DNA of 64,000 nucleotides from Aristolochia californica. Lineage: Eukaryota; Streptophyta; Magnoliopsida; Piperales; Aristolochiaceae. The position numbers and the translations under genes were made by a program. The notes under the pieces were generated by a model. The model was given only the letters and a program-made list of their open reading frames with translations. It did not search any database and was not told the DNA's origin. The stretch covers positions 7,022,358 to 7,086,357 of the forward strand of contig JARWKL010000016.1 of NCBI GenBank assembly GCA_029961685.1, in the 5' to 3' direction. Shown here in pieces: positions 37,751 through 49,469 of the stretch. How positions within the stretch are numbered: the stretch's first letter is position 1; every line of letters begins with the position of its first letter.

Positions 37751-39366
37751 AGTGAAAACTCAAGTTTGGATCTGAAAACAAATTTGAGCATCCAAGATGG
37801 AAATGCACAAATGCTGAGAGAGATAGTTCCAAAAAGTATCTGTGATTTTTAAGGATAGGCGTAAAGTGCGTTGTTTGGCTCTAGTAAATATCCAACCACT
37901 TGAGAATTTGATTTTTTCCACACATGGAAATTTTTGGATCATTAGGTCCACTTGCATCCTCAACATGTTTCTAGCATGCATATCCACCACATTTAAAGCA
38001 TGTTAGGATCAGTTAGAAGTCCCTTTCTTACAAAATTCCACCAAGCTTATTATTAGGGGTTGTACTAGTGGAATTTTCCAAACATCGATAAGAAAGCCTT
38101 GGAGTCCAATTTTAGTGCATGAAATAATTTCAAATTTTTTTTTTTTGCATACATGAACTCCAAAATTGTCATTTCGTTATGACTTATATCTTTTTTGTTT
38201 ACGAGAAAAATGGGGGACTGAAAACTCAAGTTTGGATCTGAAAACAAATTTGAGCATCCAAGATGGAAATGCACAAATGCTGAGAGAGATAGTTCCAAAA
38301 AGCATCTGTGATTTTTAAGGATAGGCAAAAAGCGGGTTGTTTGGCTCTGGTAAATATCCAACCACTTGAGAATTTGATTTTTTCCACTCCTTGAAATTTT
38401 TGGATCATTAGGCCCAATTGCATCCTCAACATCTTTCTGGCATGCATATCGACCACATTTAAAGTATGTTACGATCAGTTACAACTCCCTTATCTACAAA
38501 ATTCCACCAAGCTTATTATTAGGGGTTGTACTAGTGGAATTTCCCAAACATGGAAAACAAAACCTTGGAGTTCATTTTTAGTGCTTGAAATAATTTTCAA
38601 TTTTTTTTTCCAAACATGAACTCTAAAATTTTTAATTATTTATGCCTTATAATTCTTTTGTTTACGAGAAAAATGGGAGAGTGAAAACTCAAGTTCAGAT
38701 ATGAAAACAAATTTGAGCATCCAAGATGGAAATGCACAAATGCTGAGAGAGATAGTTCCAAAAAGTATTTGTGATTTTTAAGGATAGGCAAAAAGTGGGT
38801 TGTTTGGCTCTCGTAAATATCCAACCACTTGAGCATTTTTTTTTTCCACTCCTAGAAATTTTAGGATCATTAGGTCCACTTGCATCCTCAACATATTTCT
38901 GGCATTTATATCCACCACATTTAAAGCATGTAAGGATCAGTTACAAGTCCCTTTCCTATAAAATTCCACCAGGCTTATTATTAGGGGTTGTCTAAGTGGA
39001 ATTTCCAAAACATGGATAACAAAACCTTGGAGTTCATTTTTAGTGGGTGAAATAATTTTCAATTTTTTTTTTGCGTACATGAACTATTAAAAATTTCATT
39101 TTGTTATGCCTTATTTCTTTTTTGTTTACGAGAAAATGGGAGAGTGAAAACTCAAGTTTGGATCTGAAAACAAATTTGAGCATCCAAGATGGAAATGCAC
39201 AAATACTGAGAGATAGTTCCAAAAAGTATATGTGATTTTTAAGGATAGGCAAAAAGTGGGTTGTTTGGCTCTAGTAAATATCCAACCACTTGAGAATTTG
39301 ATTTTTTCCAGTCCTTGAAATTTGTTGATCATTAGGCCCACTTGCATCCTCAACATGTTTCTGGCA

Positions 39367-39376
39367 TGCATACAAG
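39367..39376. other. Junction of a ~33-bp deletion inside a unit
   Basis: GGCATGCATACAAGTCCC joins the NsiI block directly to CAAGTCCC. The intervening TATCCACCACATTTAAAG...GATCAGT of the consensus is missing. TA occurs at both edges. Confidence 0.85.
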
Positions 39377-39389
39377 TCCCTTTCCTTTA

Positions 39390-41124
39390 AAATTCCACCA
39401 AGCTTATTATTAGGGGTTGTACTAGTGGAATTTCCTAAACATGGATAACAAAACCTTGGAGTTCAATTTTAGTGCGTGAATTAATTTTCAAATTTTTTTT
39501 GCCTACATGAACTCTAATCTTTTTATTTTATTATGCCTTATATCTATTTTGTTTACATGAAAAAAGGGAGTGTGAAAACTCAAGTTTGAATCTGAAAATA
39601 AATTTGAGTATCCAAGTTGCAAATCAACAAATGCTGAGAGAGATAGTTCCGAAAAGTATCTGTGATTTTTAAGGATAGGAAAAACGTGGGTTCTTTGGCT
39701 CTGGTAAATATCCAACCACTTGAGAATTTGATTTGTTCCACTCCTAGAAATTTTAGGATCATTAGGTCAACTTGCATCCTCAACATGTTTCTGGCATGCA
39801 TATTGACGACATTTAAGGCATGTTAGGATCAGTTCGAAGTCCCTTTCCTATAAAATTCCACCAAGCTTATTATTGGGGGTTGTACTAGTGGAATTTCCAA
39901 ACATGGATAAAAAAACCTTGGAGTTAATTTTTAGTGCGTGAAATAAATTTCAAATTTTTTTTTGCATACATGAAGTCAAAAATTTTCATTTTGTTATGCC
40001 TTATATCTTTTATGTTTACGAGAAAAATGGGAGAGTAAAACTCAAGTTTGGATCTAAAAACAAATTTGAGCATCCAAGATGGAAATGCACAAATGCTGAG
40101 AGACATAGTTACAAAAAGTACGTGTGATTTTTAAGGATAGGCAAAAAGTGGGTTTTTTAACTCATGTAAATATCCAACTACTTGAGAATTTATTTTTTTC
40201 ACTCCTTGAATTTTTTAGATCATTAGGTCCACTTGCATCCTCAACTTGTTTCTGGCATGCTTATCCACCACATTTAAAGCATGTTAGGGTCAGTTACAAT
40301 TCCCATTCCTATAAAATTCCACCAAGCTTATTATTAGAAGTTTTACTAGTGGAATTTCCCAGACATGGATAACAAAACCTTGGAGTTCATTTTTAAAGCG
40401 TTAAATAATTTTCAAATTTTTTTTTGCAAACATGATGTCTAAAATTTTCATTTTGTTATGACTTATGTATTTTTTGTTAATGAGAAAAATTGGAGAGTGA
40501 AAACTCAAGTTTGGATCTGAAAACAAATTTGAGCATCCAAGATGGAAATGCACAAATGCTGAGAGAGATAGTCCCAAAAAGTATTTGTGATTTTTAAGGA
40601 TTGGCAAAAAGTGGGTTATTTGGCTCTAGTAAATATCCAACCACTTGAGAATTTAATTTTTTCAACTTCTTGAAATTTTTGGATCATTAGGTCCACTTGC
40701 ATCCTCAACAAGTTTCTGGCATGCATATCCACCATATTTAAAGCATGTTAGGATCAGTTAGTTCCATTCCAATAAAATTCCAACTAGCTAATTATTAGGG
40801 GTTGTACTAGTGGAATTTCCCTAATAAATATAACAAAACTTTTGAGTTCACTTTTAGTGCATGAAATAATTTCCAAATTTTTTTTTTGCATACATGAAGT
40901 CTAAAATTTTCATTTTGTTATGCCTTATATCTTTTTTTTTTTACGAGAAAAATGGGAGAGTGAAAACTCAAGTTTGGATCCGAAAACAAATTTGAACATC
41001 CAAGATGGAAACGCACAAATGCTGAGAGAGATAGTTCAAAAAATTTTCTGTGATTTTTAAGGATAGGCAAAAAGTGGGTTATTTGGCTCTAGTAAATATC
41101 CAACTACTTGAGAATTTGATTTTT
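39390..41124. repeat. Early relative of the last part of the heptamer block
   Basis: Four successive units match, in order, the last four types of the heptamer at 47.8-49.47 kb and 51.05-52.72 kb. They are a GCCTACATGAACTCTAAT unit with TTCTTTGGCTC, a CATGAAGTCAAAAATTTTC unit with TTTTTTAACTCATGTAAAT, a unit with ATGACTTATGTATTTTT, and one with GTTATTTGGCTC and CCAACTACTTGAG. The match is clearly looser than that between the two heptamer copies. This looks like an older, diverged copy of the block. Confidence 0.65.
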
Positions 41125-44100
41125 TCCACTCCTTCAAATTTTTGGATCATTAGGTCCACTTGCATCCTCAACATATTTCTGGCATGCATATCGACCACAT
41201 TTAAAGCATGTTAGGATCAGTTAGAAGTCCCTTTCCTATAAAATTCCACCAAGCCTATTATTAGGGGTTGTACAGTGGATTTTCCCAAACATGGATAACA
41301 AAACCTTGGAGTACATTTTTAGTGCGTGAAATAATTTTCAAATTTTTTTTTGCATAAATGAACTCTAAAATTTCATTTTGTTATGCCCTACATCTTTTTT
41401 GTTTACAAGAAAAATGGGAGAGAGAAAACTCAAGTTTGGATCTGAAAACAAATTTGAGCATCCAAGATGGAAATGCACAAATGCCGAGAGAGATAGTTCC
41501 AAAAAGTTTCTGTGATTTTTAAGGATAGGAAAAAAGTGGGTTGGTTGGTTCTGGTAAATATCCAACCACTTTAGAATTTGATTTTTTCCACTCCTTGAAA
41601 TTTTTGGATCATTAGGTCCACTTGCATCCTCAACATGTTTCTGGCATGCATATCGACCACATTTAAAGAATGTTAGAATCAGTTAGAAGTCCCTTTCCTA
41701 TAAAATTCCACCACGCTTATTATTAGGGATTGTACAAGTGGAATTTCCCAAACATGGATAACAAAACCTTGGAATTCATTTTTAGTGCGTGAAATAATTT
41801 CCAAAATTTTTTTTTTGCATACTTGAACTCTAAAATTTTCTTTTTGTTATGCCTTATATCTTTTTTGTTTACGAGAAAAATGGGAGAGTGAAAGCTAAAG
41901 TTTGGATATGAAATAAAATTTGAGCATCCAAGATGGAAATGCACAAATGCTAAGAGAGATAGTTCCAAAAAGTACCTGTGATTTTTAAGGAAAGGCAAAA
42001 AGTGGGTTGTTTTGCTGTTGTAAATATCTAACCACTTGAGAATTTGATTTTTTCCACTCCTTGAAAATTTTGGATCATTAGGTCCACTTGCATCCACAAC
42101 ATGTTTCTGGCATGCATATCGACCACATTTAAAGCATGTTAGGATCAGTTAGAAGTCTCTTTCCTAGAAAATTCCACCAAGCTTATTATTAGGGGTTGTA
42201 CTAGTGGAATTTCCCAAACATGGATAACAAAACCTTGGAGTTCATTTTTAGTGCGTGAAATAATTTTCAATATTTTTTTTTGCATACTTGAACTCTAAAA
42301 TTTTCTTTTTGTTATGCCTTATATCTTTTTTGTTTACGAGAAAAATGGGTGAGTGAAAACTCAAGTTTTGATTTGAAAACAAATTTGAGCATGCAAGATG
42401 GAAATGCACAAATGCTGAGAGAGATAGTTCCAAAAAGTACCTGTGATTTTTACGGATAGGCAAAAAGTGGGTTGTTTTGCTCTTGTAAATATCCAACCAC
42501 TTGAGAATTTGATTTTTTCCACTCCTTGAAATTTTTGGATCATTAGGTCCACTTGCATCCTCAACATGTTTCTGGCATACATATCCACCACATTTAAAGC
42601 ATGTTAGGATCAGTTAGAAGTCACTTTCCTATAAAATTCCACCAAGCTTATTATTAGGGGTTGTACTAGTGGAATTTCCCAAACATTGATAACAAAACCT
42701 TGGAGTTCAATTTTAGTCCGTGAAATAATTTTAAAATTTTTTTTTTACATACATGAAGACTAAAATTTTCATTTTGTTATGCCTTTTATCTTTTTTGTTT
42801 ACGTGAAAAATGGGAGAGTGAAAATTCAAGTTTGGATCTGAAAACAAATTTGAGCATCCAAGATTGAAATGCACAAATGCTGAGAGAGGTAGTTCCAAAA
42901 AGTATCTGTGATTTTTAAGGATAGGCTAAAAGTGGGTTGTTTTGCTCTTGTAAATATCCAACCACTTGAGAATTTGATTTTTTCCACTCCTTGAAATTTT
43001 TGGATCATTAGGTCCACTTGCATCCTCAACATGTTTCTGGCATACACATCCACCACATTTAAAGCATGTTACGATCAGTTACAAGTCCCTTTCCTATAAA
43101 ATTCCACCATGCTTATTATTAGGGGTTGTACTAGTGGAATATCCCAAACATGGATAACAAAATCTTGGTGTTCATTTACAGTCCGTGAAATAATTTTCAA
43201 ATTTTTTTTTTTGCATACATGAACTCTAAAATTTTCATTTTGTTATGCCTTATATCTTTTTTTGTTTATTAGAAAAATGGGAGAGTGAAACTCAAGTTCG
43301 GATCTGAAAACAAATTTGAGCATCCAAGATGGAAATGCACAAATTCTTTGAGAGGTTGTTCCAAAAAGTATCTGTGATTTTTAAGGATAGGCCAAAAGTG
43401 GGTTGTTTGGCTCTGGTAAATATCACACCACTTGAGAATTTGAGTTTTTCCACGCCTTGAAATTTTTGGATCATTAGGTCCACTTGCATCCTCAAAATGT
43501 TTCTGGCATGCATATCCACCACATTCAAAGTATGTTAGTATCAGTTAGAAGCCCCATTCCTATAAAATTCCACCAAGTTTATTATTAGGGGTTGTACTAG
43601 TGGAATTTCCCAAACATGGATAACAAAACCATAGAGTTCATTTTTAGAGCGTGAAATAATTTAAAATTTTTTTTTTCTGCATACATGTGCTCTAAAATTA
43701 CAGTTTGTTATGCCTTATATCTATTTTGTTTACGAGAAAAATGGGAGAGTGAAAACTCAAGTTTGGATCTGAAAACAAATTTGAGCATCCAAGATGGAAA
43801 TGCACAAATGCTAAGAGAGATAGTTCCAAAAAGTATCTGTGATTTTTTAGGAAAGGCAAAAAGTGGATAGTTTGGCTCCGGTAAATATCACACCACTTGA
43901 GAATTTGATTTTTTTCCACTCCTTGAAATTTTTGGATCATTAGGTCCACTTGCATCCTCAACATGTTTCTGGCATGCATATCCACCACATTTAAAGGTTA
44001 GGATCAGTTAGAAATCCCTTTCCAATAAAATTCCACCAAGTTTATTATTAGGGGTTGTACTAGTGGAATTACCCAAACATGGATGACAAAACCTTGGTGT

Positions 44101-44837
44101 ACATTTTTAGTGCATAAAATAATTTAAAATTTTTTTTTTTGCGTACATGAACTTTTAAATTTTCATTTTGTTATGCCTTATATCTTTTTTGGTTACGAGA
44201 AAAATGGGAGAGTGAAAACTCAAGTTTGGATCTGGAAACAAATTTGTGCATCCAAGATGGAAATGCACAAATGCTGAGACAGATAGTTCCAAAAAGTATC
44301 TGTGATTTTTAAGGATAGGTAAAAAGTAGGTTGTTTGGCTCTGGTAAATATCCAACCACTTGAGAATTTGATTTTTTCCACTCCTAGAAATTTTTTGATC
44401 ATTAGGTCCACTTGCACCCTCAAGATGTTTCTGGCATGCATATCGACCACATTTAAAGCATGTTAGGATCAGTTACAAGTCCCTTTCCTATAAAATTCCA
44501 CCATGCTTATTATTAGGGGTTGTACTAGTGGAATTTCCCAAACATGGATAACAAAACCTTGGAGTTCATTTTTAGTGCGTGGAATAATTTTCAAATTTGT
44601 TTTTTGCATACATGAACTCTAAAATTTTCATTTCGATATGCCTTATATCTTTTTTGTTTACGAGAAAAATGCGAGAGTGAAAACTCAAGTTTGGATCTGA
44701 AAATAAATTTGAGCATCCAAGATGGAAATGCACAAATGCTGATAGAGATAGTTCCAAAAAGTATTTGTGATTTTTAAGGATAGGCAAAAAGTGGGTTGTT
44801 TGGCTCTGGTAAATATCCAACCACTTGAGAATTTTAT
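41125..44837. repeat. 8-unit block, copy 1 (partner at 52.73-56.44 kb)
   Basis: Unit-type markers run in the same order in both copies at a constant offset of about 11,605-11,608 bp. They are CCTCAACATATTTCTGG; TTGTACAGTGGATTTTCC with TGCCCTACATC and TTTACAAGAAA; two ACTTGAAC or TTTTCTTTTT units with GTACCTGTGATT; ACATACATGAAGACTAAAA; TTTATTAGAAAAATG with AATTCTTTGAGAGG; GATTTTTTAGGAAAGGC; TTTGGTTACGAG; and TTTGTTTTTTGCATAC. Copy 1 carries an additional tandem duplication of its last three units immediately to the right. Confidence 0.8.
43445..44837. repeat. 1,393-bp three-unit block, first of two exact tandem copies
   Basis: The block recurs at 44838-46230. I compared several stretches base by base and found no difference, and translations in several frames across the block are identical at an offset of exactly 1,393. 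Identity begins at GTTTTTCCACGCC (43445) and runs on a few bases past the second copy. The copies even share odd features such as CATTTAAAGGTTAGG (a 4-bp loss near 43995 and 45388) and TCTGCATACATGTGCTC. Three units at 464.3 bp each give the length. Confidence 0.95.
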
Positions 44838-46230
44838 TTTTTCCACGCCTTGAAATTTTTGGATCATTAGGTCCACTTGCATCCTCAAAATGTTTCTGGC
44901 ATGCATATCCACCACATTCAAAGTATGTTAGTATCAGTTAGAAGCCCCATTCCTATAAAATTCCACCAAGTTTATTATTAGGGGTTGTACTAGTGGAATT
45001 TCCCAAACATGGATAACAAAACCATAGAGTTCATTTTTAGAGCGTGAAATAATTTAAAATTTTTTTTTTCTGCATACATGTGCTCTAAAATTACAGTTTG
45101 TTATGCCTTATATCTATTTTGTTTACGAGAAAAATGGGAGAGTGAAAACTCAAGTTTGGATCTGAAAACAAATTTGAGCATCCAAGATGGAAATGCACAA
45201 ATGCTAAGAGAGATAGTTCCAAAAAGTATCTGTGATTTTTTAGGAAAGGCAAAAAGTGGATAGTTTGGCTCCGGTAAATATCACACCACTTGAGAATTTG
45301 ATTTTTTTCCACTCCTTGAAATTTTTGGATCATTAGGTCCACTTGCATCCTCAACATGTTTCTGGCATGCATATCCACCACATTTAAAGGTTAGGATCAG
45401 TTAGAAATCCCTTTCCAATAAAATTCCACCAAGTTTATTATTAGGGGTTGTACTAGTGGAATTACCCAAACATGGATGACAAAACCTTGGTGTACATTTT
45501 TAGTGCATAAAATAATTTAAAATTTTTTTTTTTGCGTACATGAACTTTTAAATTTTCATTTTGTTATGCCTTATATCTTTTTTGGTTACGAGAAAAATGG
45601 GAGAGTGAAAACTCAAGTTTGGATCTGGAAACAAATTTGTGCATCCAAGATGGAAATGCACAAATGCTGAGACAGATAGTTCCAAAAAGTATCTGTGATT
45701 TTTAAGGATAGGTAAAAAGTAGGTTGTTTGGCTCTGGTAAATATCCAACCACTTGAGAATTTGATTTTTTCCACTCCTAGAAATTTTTTGATCATTAGGT
45801 CCACTTGCACCCTCAAGATGTTTCTGGCATGCATATCGACCACATTTAAAGCATGTTAGGATCAGTTACAAGTCCCTTTCCTATAAAATTCCACCATGCT
45901 TATTATTAGGGGTTGTACTAGTGGAATTTCCCAAACATGGATAACAAAACCTTGGAGTTCATTTTTAGTGCGTGGAATAATTTTCAAATTTGTTTTTTGC
46001 ATACATGAACTCTAAAATTTTCATTTCGATATGCCTTATATCTTTTTTGTTTACGAGAAAAATGCGAGAGTGAAAACTCAAGTTTGGATCTGAAAATAAA
46101 TTTGAGCATCCAAGATGGAAATGCACAAATGCTGATAGAGATAGTTCCAAAAAGTATTTGTGATTTTTAAGGATAGGCAAAAAGTGGGTTGTTTGGCTCT
46201 GGTAAATATCCAACCACTTGAGAATTTTAT
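44838..46230. repeat. 1,393-bp three-unit block, second exact tandem copy
   Basis: Identical, as far as I can see by eye, to the preceding 1,393 bp. With ordinary divergence between neighbouring units of many percent, zero visible differences over about 1.4 kb means a very recent duplication or gene-conversion event. An assembly artefact with a repeated read overlap would look the same. Confidence 0.95.
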
Positions 46231-49200
46231 TTTTTCCACTCCTTGAAATTTTTGGATCATTAGGTCCACTTGCACCCTCAAAATGTTTCTGGCATGCATA
46301 TCGACCACATTTAAAGCATGTTAGGATCAGTTACAAGTCCCTTTCCTATAAAATTCCACCATGCTTATTATTAGGGGTTGTACTAGTGGAATTTCCCAAA
46401 CATGGATAACAAAACCTTGGAGTTCATTTTTAGTGCGTGGAATAATTTTCAAATTTGTTTTTTGCATACATGAACTCTAAAATTTTCATTTCGATATGCC
46501 TTATATCTTTTTTGTTTACGAGAAAAATGCGAGAGTGAAAACTCAAGTTTGGATCTGAAAATAAATTTGAGCATCCAAGATGGAAATGCACAAATGCTGA
46601 TAGAGATAGTTCCAAAAAGTATTTGTGATTTTTAAGGATAGGCAAAAAGTGGGTTGTTTGGCTCTGGTAAATATCCAACCACTTGAGAATTTTATTTTTT
46701 GCACTCCTTGAAATTTTTGGATCATTAGGTCCACTTGCATCCTCAACCTGTTTCTGGCTTCCATATCCACCATATTTAAAGCATGTTACGATCAGTTAGA
46801 AGTCCCTTGCCTATAAAATTCCACCAAGTTTATTATTAGGAGTTGTACAAGTGGAATTTTCCAAACATGGATAACAACACCTTGGAGTTCATTTTTAGTG
46901 CGAGAAATAATTTTCAAATGTTTTTTTTTAAACATGAACTCTAAAATTTTCATTATATTTAGCCTTATATCTTTTTTGTTTACAAGAAAAATGGGAGAGT
47001 GAAAACTCAAGTTTGGATCTGAAAACCAACTTGAGCATCCAAGATGGAAATGTACAAATGCTGAGAGAGATAGTTCCAAAAATTATCTGTGATTTTTAAG
47101 GATAGGCAAAAAGTGGGTTGTTTGGCTCTGGTAAATATCCAACCACTTGAGAATTTGATTTTTTCCACTCCTTGAAATTTTTGGATCATTAGGCCTACTT
47201 ACATCCTCAACATGTTTCTGGCATGCATATCGACCACATTTAAAGCATGTTACGATCAGTTAGAACGCCCTTTCCTACAAAATTCCACCAAGCTTATTAT
47301 TAGCGATTGTACTAGTGGAATTTCCCAAACATGGAAAACAAAACCATGGAGTTCATTTTTAGTGCTGGAAATAATTTTCAATTTTTTTTTTCCAAACATG
47401 AACTCTAAAATTTTTATTTTGCTATGCCTTATAATTTTTTTGTTTACGAGAAAAATGGGAGAGTGAAAACTCAAGTTTGGATCTGAAAACAAATTTGAGC
47501 ATCCAAGATGGAAATGCACAAATACTGAGAGAGATAGTTCCAAAAAGTATCTGTGATTTTTAAGGATAGGCAAAAAGTGGGTTGTTTGGCTCTGGTAAAT
47601 ATCCAACCACTTGAGAATTTGATTTTTTCCTCTCCTTGAAATTTTTTGATCATTAGGCCCACTTGCATCCTCAACATGTTTCTGGCATGCATATCCACCA
47701 CATTTAAAGCATGTTACGATCAGTTAGAAGTCCCTTGCCTATAAAATTCCACCAAGCTTATTATTAGGGGTTGTACTAGTGGAATTTCCCAAACATGGAT
47801 AACAAAATCTTGGAGTTCAATTTTAGTGCGTGAAATAATTTTCAAAATTGTTTTTGCCTACAAGAACTCTAATATTTTTATTTTGTTATGCCTTATATCG
47901 ATTTTGTTTACGTGAAAAAAGGGAGTGTGAAAACTCAAGTTTGAATCTGAAAATAAATTTGAGTATCCAAGATGGAAATCAACAAATGCTGATAGAGATA
48001 GTTCCAAAAAGTATCTGTGATTTTTAAGGATAGGAAAAACGTGGGTTCTTTGGCTCTGGTAAATATCCAACCACTTGGGAATTTGATTTTTTCCACTCCT
48101 AGAAATTTTAGGATCATTAGGTCAAACGTCATCCTCAACATGTTTCTGGCATGCATATTGACGACATTTAAGGCATGTTAGGATCAGTTAGAAGTCCCTT
48201 TCCTATAAAATTCCACCAAGCTTATTATTAGGGGTTGTACTAGTGGAATTTGCCAAACATGGATAACAAAACCTTGGAGTTCATTTTTAGTGCGTGAAAT
48301 AAATTTCAAATTTTTTTTTTGCATACATGATGTCAAAAAATTTCATTTTGTTATGCCTTATATCTTTTTTGTTCACGAGAGAAATGGGAGAGTAAAACTC
48401 AAGTTTGGATCTAAAACAAATTTGAGCATCCAAGATGGAAATGCACAAATGCTGAGAGAGATAGTTCCAAAAAGTACCTGTGATTTTTAAAGATAGGCCA
48501 AAAGTGGGTTTTTTCACTCATGTAAATATCCAACTACTTCAGAATTTGATTTTTTCCACTCCTTGAAATTTTTAGATCATTAGATCCACTTGCATCCTCA
48601 ACATATTTCTGGCATGCTTATCCACCACATTTAAAGCATATTAGGGTCAGTTACAAGTCCCATTCCTATAAAATTCCACCAAGCTTATTATTATGGGTTG
48701 TACTAGTGGAATTACCCCAACATGGATAACAAAACCTTGGAGTTCATTTTTAGTGCGTGAAATAATTTTTAATTTTTTTTTTTTGCAAACAAGATTTCTA
48801 AGATTTTCATTTTGTTATGACTTATATATTTTTTGTTTACGAGAAAAATGGGAGAGTCAAAACTCAAGTTTGGATCTGAAAACAAATTTGAGCATCCAAG
48901 ACGGAAATGCACAAATGCTGAGAGAGATAGTTCCAAAAAGTATCTGTGATTTTTAAGGCTAGGCAAAAAGTGGTTTGTTTTTCTCTTGTAAATATCCAAC
49001 CACTTGAGAATTTCATTTTTTCCACTCCTTGAAATTGTTGGATCATTAGGTCCACTTGCTTCCTCAACATGTTTTTGGCATGCATATCGACCACATTTAA
49101 AGCATGTTAGGATCAGTTAGAAGTCCCTTTTCTATAAAATTCCACCAAGCTTATTATTAGGGGTTGTACAGTGGATTTTCCCAAACATGGATAACAAAAC

Positions 49201-49469
49201 CTTGGAGTTCATTTTTAGTGCGTGAAATAATTTTTAAATTTTTTTTTGCAAACAAGATTTCTAAAATTTTCATTTTGTTATGACTTATATATTTTTTGTT
49301 TACGAGAAAAATGGGAGAGTCAAAACTCAAGTTTGGATCCGAAAACAAATTTGAACATCCGAGATGGAAATGCACAAATGCTGAGAGTGATAGTTCAAAA
49401 AAGTTTCTGTGATTTTTAAGGATAGGCAAAAAGTAGGTTATTTGGCTCTGGTAAATATCCAACTACTTG
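46221..49469. repeat. 3,249-bp seven-unit higher-order block, copy A
   Basis: Seven successive unit types recur at a constant offset of 3,247-3,249 bp in copy B. They start at GCACCCTCAAAATG, then CAACCTGTTTCTGG with GTTTTTTTTTAAACATG; GGCCTACTTACATCC with TTTTCCAAACATG and CTTATAATTTTT; a GCCTACAAGAACTCTAAT unit with TTCTTTGGCTC; CATGATGTCAAAAAATTTC with GTGGGTTTTTTCACTC; GCAAACAAGATTTCTAAG; and GCAAACAAGATTTCTAAAA with GTACAGTGGATTTTCC. Across sampled stretches only a few differences per unit separate the copies, far fewer than between neighbouring units. Confidence 0.9.
46283..46701. repeat. Further exact copy of the unit at 45818-46236
   Basis: The stretch from ATGTTTCTGGCATGCATATCG through TTTTATTTTTT is identical to the sequence 465 bp upstream, which is also the last unit of the exact trimer copies. 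The first differences are at 46282 (A for G) and just after 46701 (GCACTCC for CCACTCC). The same unit type therefore occurs three times at 44.4-46.7 kb. Confidence 0.9.

Noticed and set aside
43445..46230. The exact duplication considered as a mobile-element insertion.
   Set aside because: Its ends lie at equivalent points of satellite units and its length is three whole units, so unequal exchange or tandem duplication explains it without a mobile element.
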